A DNA stretch of 64,000 nucleotides from Gimesia alba (GTDB lineage Bacteria; Planctomycetota; Planctomycetia; Planctomycetales; Planctomycetaceae), in contig NZ_CP036269.1 in the NCBI RefSeq assembly GCF_007744675.1, positions 1,255,501 to 1,319,500 of the forward strand. The letters run 5' to 3'. The notes under the pieces are model-generated. The model made no database searches and was not told the DNA's origin. It saw nothing but the letters and a program-made list of their open reading frames with translations. Positions 32,623-40,344 of this stretch are shown piece after piece. Every line of letters starts with the position of its first letter. The stretch's first letter is position 1. Made by a program: the position numbers and the translations under genes.

Positions 32623-33951
32623 TTAGATCGCGAAGATGGGGGTTGTCATTTCTTCATTCGAAACTGCGCGGACGACATGCATGTCATCATAATCCAACAG
32701 GTTCGTTAATTGAGGCATGCCATCTTTATCCAGAATTTCGACAATCGGATTGTCATAATGAATCCGGTTCGTGCGAACGACAATCGCACGTTGTCCATTG
32801 TTGAGTTCAACGAGGGAGCCCAGCGGATACAGCGACATCGATTGCAGTAGTGCGCGCACGGCATTCCGGTCAAATAATCCCTGTGAAGCGTCAAAGACAA
32901 GATTTTCGGCAGCCTGATAGGGAAGCAGTCCCATTTTATTAGGCCGCGATGATACCAGTTCTATAAATTCATCGGCGACAGCAGCAATTTTAGCGAGTGG
33001 ATGAATCTGATTGTTTTTCTGACCTCGAGGATAGCCTGAGCCATCGCAGCGTTCATGGATCTGGTAAGCGATGAGTTTTGAAATCGTCGGGACTTCATGT
33101 ACCTTACTTAATAAATCGAAGGTAATGATGGGGTGTTTTTTCAGTTCCAGACTTTCAATCGGACTCAGTGGTGTTTCACTCATCAGGGCTTTGTAATTGA
33201 TTTTATTCATGCCTGTATCATGTAACAGACAGCCAATCGAAAGTTGAGTCAGGTTTTCACGGCTGAGTCCCAGCTGTGTGCCAATCGCCATTGCCAGGCT
33301 CGACATCTGCAAACCATGTCTGCAAAAGTTCCCGTTATCAATGGGAGCGATTCCTTCCAGTACAAACAGATCCATGTCCTGAGCCATCTGTGAAAAGGAC
33401 ATGCTGGTGATATCGTAAATCTGCGGCATACTGATTCGTTTTGTGAGCAGCAATTGTTTGTAGATATCATCTGTGATTTTCGTCAGGACTGTGAACTGTT
33501 CTCGATATTTAGTTTTCAATCGATTCGAGTATCCCGCGACGGGAACTGGCCTGATTTCATGCAAAAAAGAACTCGTTTGGATTTGCCACGGCGAATGGGT
33601 TCTTTGTGTCTCCAACGCAGCTTGCTTCTGGGCAGCCGAAATTGCGGAAGCTAACTGGAGTCGTTTGCGCCGAATGTCCTGTGGAGAGTCTGATTGAGAA
33701 TCCTGGCTCTCACCCGGGGCCAGCATCAAGTTGTGCAGGTCCCGTTCGTGAACCCGGACACTTCGAATGCCTCGCTTTTTTAAATTCTCAATAGTTCCTT
33801 TGGTGATGGTTTTGCCGCTGGCCAACAGCAGGAGATTCTTCTCACTGTCTGCATCAAAGATCGGAGCCTGTAATTTGACCCCTATGCGGAGTCGGTCAAT
33901 ACCCAAAGATGAGTAAGGACTGGCCTTCTTATTGATTGATTTTGCAACCAT
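32623..33951 (-). CDS. HD-GYP domain protein (probable cyclic-di-GMP phosphodiesterase)
   Basis: Predicted to degrade cyclic-di-GMP or act as its sensor. The HD-GYP core spans about residues 190-340: RHGLQMSSLAMAIG, LLHDTGMNKI (the HD pair), KKHPIITFDLL, HERCDGSGYPRG and AAVADEFIEL. The usual HHE before RxDG reads Ile-His-Glu, so one canonical metal-site His is missing, and no Glu stands four residues before the first His. A two-metal rather than three-metal site is therefore likely. The N-terminal region (LRIGVKLQAPIFDADSEKNLLLLASG) is a DUF3391-like module. The ATG at 33951 is preferred to the TTG at 34023; neither has a good ribosome site. Confidence 0.82.
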   Translation of the reverse strand: MVAKSINKKASPYSSLGIDRLRIGVKLQAPIFDADSEKNLLLLASGKTITKGTIENLKKRGIRSVRVHERDLHNLMLAPGESQDSQSDSPQDIRRKRLQLASAISAAQKQAALETQRTHSPWQIQTSSFLHEIRPVPVAGYSNRLKTKYREQFTVLTKITDDIYKQLLLTKRISMPQIYDITSMSFSQMAQDMDLFVLEGIAPIDNGNFCRHGLQMSSLAMAIGTQLGLSRENLTQLSIGCLLHDTGMNKINYKALMSETPLSPIESLELKKHPIITFDLLSKVHEVPTISKLIAYQIHERCDGSGYPRGQKNNQIHPLAKIAAVADEFIELVSSRPNKMGLLPYQAAENLVFDASQGLFDRNAVRALLQSMSLYPLGSLVELNNGQRAIVVRTNRIHYDNPIVEILDKDGMPQLTNLLDYDDMHVVRAVSNEEMTTPIFAI

Positions 33952-34125
33952 GAATTGAGACGCCGATATTCTTTGATTACCTGCAATGAAATTTGAGGAC
34001 CTGGAATTGAGAGTACTTCTCAATGGTCCAAATTTATCAGATTCATAATGCCGATCAGGGAGACAGGAGATTAATGAAACCTAGGTCAGGTAATGCGTTA
34101 GAACAAACGCAAAGCTCGTTGAGAG

Positions 34126-34153
34126 GAACTGGGGGCTGATATAGCCCCGGTTC
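34126..34153 (-). terminator. Probable terminator of the ispF-cysS-ruvC-ruvA run
   Basis: GAAC-GGGGCT-loop-AGCCCC-GTTC forms an interrupted 10-bp stem between the ruvA stop and the HD-GYP start. There is no strong T run on either strand, so the assignment rests on position and stem strength. Confidence 0.4.
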
Positions 34154-34214
34154 ACAACTGATCTACTGATTGTATCGATTATGAAGGAAATGAATTTACA
34201 CTGATTTTAGACGT

Positions 34215-34835
34215 TTAGCCGCGTTCCTGCTGGTAGAGGGCAGTTAAGAATTCCTCGATACTCTTGAACTTTTTCCCTTCGGCTGAGATCGTTTCGACTT
34301 TCTGACGCGCTTCGGTCGCCGAATATCCCAGGCTGAGTAGCGCTTCATATGCTTCACCGTAAACGTCTGTGCTTGCCTCGTCAGTGGGAAACTCTTTGGC
34401 AACAATCAGTGCAAATTTTGTCATTTTACGTCTGAGCTTGGCAACTATTCGTTCCGCAACCGCAGGGCCAATACCAGGAAGTGTTGTGAGTTGCTTGACG
34501 TCTTTTTCTTCAATCGCAGTCGCGACTTCTTTAACCGGCCGCACCATTGCACGCAACGTTTTTTTGACACCAACTCCATCGACCGAGCAAACCAGTTCAA
34601 AGAACTCACGCTCGGCATGGCTCATAAAACCAATCATGCGGGGAGTGAGTCTTCCTTTTTGAGGATTCCCTTCGATGTACTGAATGGTTTTCAAACTGAC
34701 TTCTTTGCCGATCAGAGGCTGCAGCTGGCGGCGCACAAATTCGGGAATAAAGACCTGGTAATCAAAGGCACCTACCGAGATGATCGCTTCGGATAAACTG
34801 AGTTCAATTAGTTCGCCGCGAATATTTGTAATCAT
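34215..34835 (-). CDS. ruvA: Holliday junction helicase subunit RuvA
   Basis: Binds four-way DNA junctions and loads the RuvB motor for branch migration. Domain I is the N-terminal OB fold ([22 protein letters not shown]). Domain II contains two helix-hairpin-helix motifs ([18 protein letters not shown] and [16 protein letters not shown]). Domain III is the C-terminal three-helix part ([19 protein letters not shown]) that contacts RuvB. The length of 206 residues is typical. It follows ruvC by 38 bases on the same strand; ruvB is not in the window. Confidence 0.95.
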   Translation of the reverse strand: MITNIRGELIELSLSEAIISVGAFDYQVFIPEFVRRQLQPLIGKEVSLKTIQYIEGNPQKGRLTPRMIGFMSHAEREFFELVCSVDGVGVKKTLRAMVRPVKEVATAIEEKDVKQLTTLPGIGPAVAERIVAKLRRKMTKFALIVAKEFPTDEASTDVYGEAYEALLSLGYSATEARQKVETISAEGKKFKSIEEFLTALYQQERG

Positions 34836-34873
34836 GTTGGCTCATTCAGGATGTTAGTTTGTAAATTCACCTG

Positions 34874-35404
34874 TCAGAAGCAGGTGACGCGAATTGTATG
34901 ATAATGACATAAAGCGGCAGCAAACGCGTCCGCAACATCATTTGGTTCGAGAATTGTTTTCAGTCCGAGCTCTGTTTTGATGGCGTGCTGCATCTGTTCT
35001 TTGGAAGCACGACCACTGCCGGTAATCAATCGCTTTATCTGAGTCGGTGTATAATGCACAACCGGCACCCCGCCATCATGGGCCGCATATAAAATCGCAC
35101 CACGGGCATGTGCCATGATAATCGAACTTTTGGGAAACTTGGGTGTCGTAAAAACCTGTTCGATCACCATGATGTCTGGTCGAAATTCTTCAATGACTTC
35201 CCGAATTCCCGATCCGATTTCATGCACGCGCGAAGCGAGATTGCCGTCCTGTGTTGAACGGATGATTCCCCCTTCACAGAGTACAGGACCTTTCAAAGAA
35301 TGTTCCAGCAGTGCGTAACCAGTCCGATTCAATCCCGGATCGATTCCCAGAAAACGGGTTGGTGTTGTTAACTCTTCATCATCCGTTGTCGAGTTTAAAT
35401 TCAT
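34874..35404 (-). CDS. ruvC: Holliday junction resolvase RuvC
   Basis: Cuts Holliday junctions symmetrically as the last step of recombination. The RNase H-like fold shows all four acidic catalytic positions: the Asp in FLGIDPGLNRTGYALL, the Glu in MVIEQVFTTP, and the two Asp residues in ANDVADAFAAALCHYH. The 176-residue length is normal. The start carries a short non-conserved N-terminal extension (MNLNSTTDDEELTTP) before the first strand. It sits between cysS (43 bases upstream) and ruvA. Confidence 0.95.
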   Translation of the reverse strand: MNLNSTTDDEELTTPTRFLGIDPGLNRTGYALLEHSLKGPVLCEGGIIRSTQDGNLASRVHEIGSGIREVIEEFRPDIMVIEQVFTTPKFPKSSIIMAHARGAILYAAHDGGVPVVHYTPTQIKRLITGSGRASKEQMQHAIKTELGLKTILEPNDVADAFAAALCHYHTIRVTCF

Positions 35405-35447
35405 GCATGGCTCAATCGATCAAAGTATTGATCTTACAACATTCACG

Positions 35448-37004
35448 CTAACCACGGCGCCACAAGCTGCCTTCCGGGCGGTCTTCAACGGTGATCTGAC
35501 AAGCGGCTAAGCCTTCGCGAATTTTATCTGCGATATCCCAGTTTTTGCTGGCACGAGCATCTTTGCGAATTTCCAGGACCAGTTCCATTAACTGATTGAC
35601 AAGTCCATCGTCGGCGGCCTGTTCTTTTTCAGGAGCCTTGCGGAAAACACCTAACAGATTCGCCAGTTCCTTCAGCAGGCTGGCGCCAGTTTTAAGCGCT
35701 TCCACCATTTCCTCATTCTGTTTTCCTTCGCCGTCCAGTTTCTGCGAATGGATCAACGCGTTGAGCGTGGATCGAATTTCAAACAGAATACCAATTGCAC
35801 CGCCGGTGTTAAAATCGTCGTCCATCGCTTCCAGAAAACGCTGACGCAATTCTGAGAGTTGCTGGAAGTATTCAGACGGAGTTCCTTCGAGAGCAACCGT
35901 TTGCTCGCGCTTTTCCGATGTGAGAAGGTCGTAAAAACTTTCGTCGGTAATTCGTTCGAACGTTTCGAAGAAGCGATAAAATCCTTCAATTCCTTTGCCG
36001 GTTTCCTGGATGTTTTCATCGCTGAAGGCAATTGGACTGCGGTAATGCGTGGATAACAGGAATAGGCGCACCAGTTCCGGTGGATGGATGGCAAAGAGTT
36101 CTTTAACGGACGCAGCTCCCTTGGAGCCGGAAAGTTTGTCTGCTTCTTGCGCTTCCTGATCGACGACGACATCGCCGTGACGGTCATGCTGGCCACCTAC
36201 TTTTCCAGGAGCATCACTGGCTTGCATCAGCCCATTGTGGACCCAGTAGCGCACATAGGGTTTACCAGTGCAGCATTCAGACTGGGCCCGTTCGTTTTCG
36301 TGATGAGGAAACATGAGATCGAGGCCGCCTCCATGAATATCAAAAGAATCTCCCAGGAGCTTGCGGCTCATGGCAGAGCATTCAATATGCCATCCCGGAC
36401 GACCCGGGCCCCACGGACTATCCCATGCTGGTTCACCCGGTCGGGACTTCTTCCAAAGGGCAAAGTCGGCGGGATTTTTCTTTTTATCATTTGCTTCTAC
36501 GCGTGTGCCCGCAATCATCTCTTCAATCTTACGACCGCTGAGGCAACCATATTTTTTGTCCGCTTCCGCAGAGAAATAAACATCACCATCAAGAGGGTAA
36601 GCGTATCCCTGGTCGATTAGAGATTGAATGATCTCCTGCATTGCCGGGATGTAATCCGTAGCTTTAGGGAAATCGGTAATGGTATCGACGCCCATCGTTT
36701 CTAGATTATCGAAGTAATCCTGCGTCATTTCCGCAGCCAGCTTTTCGACTGTCGTATTCAGTTCAGCTGCCCTGTTAATCAGCTTGTCGTCGATGTCGGT
36801 GATGTTATTGACGAATTTGACTTCGTAACCGTTGTATTTGAGATAACGCGCGATCGTATCGATGATTACCGGCCCGACCATGTGGCCGATATGGGCATGT
36901 TTATACACAGTAGGGCCACATAGATAGATCCCCACTTTTCCAGGTTTCATCGTTTGAAAATCTTCTTTTTTTCGACTCAGAGTGTTGTAAATTCTTAGTG
37001 TCAT
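35448..37004 (-). CDS. cysS: Cysteinyl-tRNA synthetase with divergent KMSKS loop
   Basis: Charges tRNA-Cys. The zinc ligands are present in YLCGPTVY, IECSAMS and MFPHHENERAQSE, and the HIGH motif in HAHIGHMVGP. The second signature is unusual: instead of KMSKSLGN the protein reads DKLSGSKGA, losing the second Lys. It is preceded by an extra charged stretch (PGKVGGQHDRHGDVVVDQE). The downstream STHYRSPIAFSDENI block and C-terminal DALR helices are normal, and the 518-residue length is slightly above the usual 460. The gene is in line with ispF upstream and ruvC downstream. No second cysS is visible in the window, so it is probably functional. Confidence 0.92.
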   Translation of the reverse strand: MTLRIYNTLSRKKEDFQTMKPGKVGIYLCGPTVYKHAHIGHMVGPVIIDTIARYLKYNGYEVKFVNNITDIDDKLINRAAELNTTVEKLAAEMTQDYFDNLETMGVDTITDFPKATDYIPAMQEIIQSLIDQGYAYPLDGDVYFSAEADKKYGCLSGRKIEEMIAGTRVEANDKKKNPADFALWKKSRPGEPAWDSPWGPGRPGWHIECSAMSRKLLGDSFDIHGGGLDLMFPHHENERAQSECCTGKPYVRYWVHNGLMQASDAPGKVGGQHDRHGDVVVDQEAQEADKLSGSKGAASVKELFAIHPPELVRLFLLSTHYRSPIAFSDENIQETGKGIEGFYRFFETFERITDESFYDLLTSEKREQTVALEGTPSEYFQQLSELRQRFLEAMDDDFNTGGAIGILFEIRSTLNALIHSQKLDGEGKQNEEMVEALKTGASLLKELANLLGVFRKAPEKEQAADDGLVNQLMELVLEIRKDARASKNWDIADKIREGLAACQITVEDRPEGSLWRRG

Positions 37005-37089
37005 TGTTTCAGATACCTGAATTACTTTCTGTTATCAATAAAAATATGCCCGTCTGTTTGCAGGCTGTGAGTTGTTTTCAATGTCTGAT

Positions 37090-37596
37090 TTATTTGGTCA
37101 GCAGCACAACGGCATCGGCCGTCATCGCTTCCTGTCTACCCACGGGGCCGACGCGTTCGCCTGTTTTTGCTTTAACGTTTATTTGTTCTGTTTCAACCTT
37201 CAGAATCCGGGCGATCGATTCCCGAATTAATGGTTTGTAACTGACTAGTTTAGGACGTTCCGCTGAAATTGTGCAATCCAGGTTTACGATTTGCCACCCG
37301 GCCTGTTGAACTTCCTCAAACGCAGCTGCCAGCAAATCGCGCGAATCCGCGCCCTTCCACCGTTCCTCAGTATTGGGGAACATTTCCCCAATATCTCCCA
37401 GACCGGCTGCTCCCAATAAGGCGTCAGTAATTGCATGCAACAAAACATCCGCATCACTATGCCCTGCGAGTCCCATTTCGAATTCAATAGGAACCCCTCC
37501 CAGGACCAGTTGGTAGCCGGACTCAAGCCGATGGCAGTCCTGGCCGTAGCCAATTCGCAAATCGGGTAACTGATCTGAAGAAGGTTGAGCTGCCAT
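37090..37596 (-). CDS. ispF: 2-C-methyl-D-erythritol 2,4-cyclodiphosphate synthase
   Basis: Fifth step of the MEP isoprenoid pathway, cyclising CDP-ME 2-phosphate with loss of CMP. Metal ligands are seen in GQDCHRL (D-x-H) and in GHSDADVLLHAITDALLGA, with the catalytic Asp/Glu set in GDIGEMFP. The C-terminal block NVKAKTGERVGPVGRQEA is typical. The length of 168 residues is normal. It is a single-domain enzyme with no fused ispD. It heads the ispF-cysS-ruvC-ruvA series; the isoprenoid product links it to quinone genes elsewhere. Confidence 0.95.
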   Translation of the reverse strand: MAAQPSSDQLPDLRIGYGQDCHRLESGYQLVLGGVPIEFEMGLAGHSDADVLLHAITDALLGAAGLGDIGEMFPNTEERWKGADSRDLLAAAFEEVQQAGWQIVNLDCTISAERPKLVSYKPLIRESIARILKVETEQINVKAKTGERVGPVGRQEAMTADAVVLLTK

Positions 37597-37822
37597 GAGT
37601 TAGGGTCACGTTGTTTGAGGGAATTTGTTCCAAAAACAATGTCGTACTGTTCTTGTGGATAGGTGGTTTCACGTCTTGGATGAAAGCACGCAGATCATAG
37701 CTGGAGCCGTCTGAGATGGCAATATGAGCCGCGGTTTCCAAGTCCTTTTCTGATTGTCAGTTGAGCAATTTCTTGAATTACGCGGTTTGACTGACTCCTG
37801 ACGAAAGCGCTTGATTTTCAAA

Positions 37823-37851
37823 TTGACACAATTTGGGATTCCCGATAGACT
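37823..37851 (+). promoter_or_regulatory. Sigma-70 promoter of the lipoprotein gene
   Basis: TTGACA and TAGACT separated by exactly 17 bases, with the -10 ending 70 bases before the ATG at 37922. The -35 is a perfect consensus and the -10 matches four of six positions. It is the best promoter pattern seen in the window. Confidence 0.7.
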
Positions 37852-37921
37852 CCTCATCCCTTCTGAATCTTCAAGCAGATCTCATTTCTCTCAACTTATC
37901 TCTACTTATCCTCAAACTTTC

Positions 37922-38806
37922 ATGAAGATACTTCTTCACAAATCATGGTTCCTGGTATTGGCATTGGTTTTTCTGGTCGCCACGATTACGGGCTGCGCGT
38001 TGATGGAAGAAGGAGCTGTTTTAGGATTAGGGAAGTATGTTGATAAGAGAACAACAAAAAAACTACCATCCATTCCGGTTTCTCAGGATGCGATGCAGGT
38101 AGAAATCGTATTTATTGAACGTCCGGTGAGCGATCCACTTTTGGGTTCTACGCTTTGGAATGAGATCGATGAAATTGGTGCGGTCGATCTCATGGATCAG
38201 GAAAACCTGAAACTAAATGGGTTCCGTGTAGGACACGTTAGTTCGGTTCCCCCAATGGCATTGCAGACGTTACTTGGCTTGAAGTCACACTTGGGAGGCG
38301 TCTCGAAACAGGAAGAATCTCTACTGTTATCCGGACGGCGATTGATGTTACGTTCTGGTGTGCCGACGGACATTCAGACCAGTGATTTTTACGACAAATG
38401 CAAACTGGAGTTATTCAGCGAAGACGTGGAACAGGAACTGGAAATCAAGGAGTTTGAGCAGGCCCGTTGCGTGATGCGTGTGAAGGCACATAAAGTTCAG
38501 GATGGCTGGGCCCGTCTGGAATTTACACCCGAAATGCACTATGGCGCACAGCAATTGAGACGCACGCCAACCACGATTGGTTGGCAGCTCGAAAATCGGC
38601 AGAATACGACGCCGTTATATAATCAAAAATTTGAAGTCACACTCAACGTCGGTGAAATGACTGTCATTACCGCGGCAGATGAAGTGGCCGCCAACTCTGC
38701 CGGCCATCTGTTCTTCCGCGGGGAAGGTGACAAATCTGATATCCAGAAGATCCTGGTTGTGCGACTGGCGAACATGTCGAAGATGGATATCGTCCGTTCG
38801 AAATAA
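37922..38806 (+). CDS. Lipoprotein of unknown function
   Basis: A 294-residue exported lipoprotein. The signal is hydrophobic (LVLALVFLVATITGC) and ends in a lipobox-like TITGC, so the Cys should be lipidated. The mature protein is beta-rich (MQVEIVFIERPVSDPLLGS, ARLEFTPEMHYGAQQLR, FEVTLNVGEMTVIT) and resembles planctomycetal proteins I cannot name. The ATG at 37922 is used instead of the longer frame from 37811, because the lipoprotein signal begins there and a strong promoter ends just upstream. It is convergent with the aldolase gene, with a shared terminator between. Confidence 0.72.
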   Translation: MKILLHKSWFLVLALVFLVATITGCALMEEGAVLGLGKYVDKRTTKKLPSIPVSQDAMQVEIVFIERPVSDPLLGSTLWNEIDEIGAVDLMDQENLKLNGFRVGHVSSVPPMALQTLLGLKSHLGGVSKQEESLLLSGRRLMLRSGVPTDIQTSDFYDKCKLELFSEDVEQELEIKEFEQARCVMRVKAHKVQDGWARLEFTPEMHYGAQQLRRTPTTIGWQLENRQNTTPLYNQKFEVTLNVGEMTVITAADEVAANSAGHLFFRGEGDKSDIQKILVVRLANMSKMDIVRSK

Positions 38807-38813
38807 TGGAATC

Positions 38814-38854
38814 AAAAAAACGGCCTGCTTCGTTAGAAACAGACCGTTTTTTTG
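38814..38854. terminator. Bidirectional terminator between lipoprotein and aldolase genes
   Basis: A stem with two mismatches (AAACGG-CTG / CAG-CCGTTT) has A residues before it and seven T residues after it, so it can end transcription from both sides of the convergent pair. Confidence 0.8.
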
Positions 38855-38875
38855 TCTTCATTTCAGCTTGTCTGA

Positions 38876-39907
38876 TTAGACTTTACCGAAGATGGTTTTT
38901 CCTGTGGAGAACAGGTCGTCACAGGCTTCACCCATGCGGTTTACGACGCCCATTTCTCCGGCTTTGAGATAGCTGCGAGGATCGTAAACTTTTTTGACTC
39001 CAACTTCTCCATCAATTTTTAATACGCCATCGTAGTTTTTCATCATGTGATCTACGACAGGACGCGTGAATGCATACTGGGTGTCGGTGTCGATATTCAT
39101 CTTCACAACACCATATTCCAGTGTTTCACGCAACTGGTCTTCGGGGGTTCCTGAACCGCCGTGGAATACGAGATCGAACTCAGCTTCTTTGCCATACTTG
39201 GCAATCACAGCTTCCTGACCTTCTTTCAGGATTTCCGGTCGCAGTTTGACGGCTCCTGGTTTGTAGCTGCCATGCACGTTACCGAATGTGGCAGCAAACA
39301 TATAGCGGCCCAGGCCGTTGAGTGCTTCATAGACGGCGACCATATCTTCGGGAGAGGTATAAAGCTTGTCGGCGGGCTGGTCAGAGTTATCGACTCCGTC
39401 TTCTTCCCCACCAACAACACCGGCTTCGACTTCCAGAATGATTTCATTTGCGGCACACAATTTCAGCAGGTCAACAGACAGTTCGAGATTCTCTTTGAGA
39501 GGCAACTCTGATGCATCCAGCATGTGAGACTGGAACAGGTTTGGCAGTCCTGCTTCGCGACGACGCGCTGTTTCTGCGATCAGCGGCTTCAGGAATGAAT
39601 CGACTTTACCAGGTTGGCAGTGGTCTGTGTGTAAGGCAATCAGCACGTCATACCGCTCTGCCAGTCGGTGTGTTGCTTCAGCCAGAATGATCGCACCTAA
39701 TACAGCGTCCTTCTGATCCAGACCAGAAGCAAATTGACCTCCGCCAGTTGAAACCTGAATGATTCCGTCTGATTTTTTATCTGCAAATGCTTTGAGCGCT
39801 CCGTTGATGGTCGTTAAGGAGGTCACGTTCATTGCGGGATAGGCATAGTTACCTTCCTGGGCGGCATCCAGCATCGCTGCGTATTGAGCTGGGGTTGCAA
39901 TTGGCAT
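38876..39907 (-). CDS. Fructose-bisphosphate aldolase, class II
   Basis: Zinc-dependent aldolase interconverting fructose 1,6-bisphosphate and the two triose phosphates in glycolysis/gluconeogenesis. It starts MPIATPAQYAAMLDAA and shows the first zinc block IALHTDHCQPGKVD, the second ligand region EAGVVGGEEDGVDN, FGNVHGSY with a zinc His, and the phosphate-binding VFHGGSGTPEDQL. The length of 343 residues fits the class IIA form. The preceding spacer holds its promoter. It stands alone, not in a microcompartment cluster. Confidence 0.93.
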   Translation of the reverse strand: MPIATPAQYAAMLDAAQEGNYAYPAMNVTSLTTINGALKAFADKKSDGIIQVSTGGGQFASGLDQKDAVLGAIILAEATHRLAERYDVLIALHTDHCQPGKVDSFLKPLIAETARRREAGLPNLFQSHMLDASELPLKENLELSVDLLKLCAANEIILEVEAGVVGGEEDGVDNSDQPADKLYTSPEDMVAVYEALNGLGRYMFAATFGNVHGSYKPGAVKLRPEILKEGQEAVIAKYGKEAEFDLVFHGGSGTPEDQLRETLEYGVVKMNIDTDTQYAFTRPVVDHMMKNYDGVLKIDGEVGVKKVYDPRSYLKAGEMGVVNRMGEACDDLFSTGKTIFGKV

Positions 39908-40344
39908 TGGATTTTCCTGTTCAGTTTAAAAAGATTAAAAGATGTTACAGTCTGTTGATTCTGAATTTTCAAAGTCAATCTGACAAAATGTTTCTGGCCT
40001 GTCCACGCTTGTTTCTCGGATGAGGCTGAATTGTCCAGATTCAGTAATGAATCCGAACGGCGTGGAACCGGAGATGAATTCTTAGAGAGATCGGGGTGCG
40101 CACTCCGGCCATTCAAGAACTTTTTTACACAGGGTATTCGTACGTTGAGTCAGCTTTTACCCTGTTTCTATACCGTTTATTATCAAGTTCCGCCCCGGCA
40201 TTCAAGTGTCAGGCGATTTCGCTTTCATGAATGTTGCCTGTTTCAGAAAGCCAAAAACCTCAAAAGTCCCTACTCTTTCTCTGGAAATGGACCGGGTTTC
40301 CGCAGCTTTTTCAATAATTCGAAGCTGGCTTACTTTTCGTTGGC
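39908..40344. other. 437-base spacer upstream of the aldolase gene
   Basis: No gene is supported. Short frames on the plus strand have no ribosome site and no recognisable content. The part next to 39908 must hold the aldolase promoter. Confidence 0.35.
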
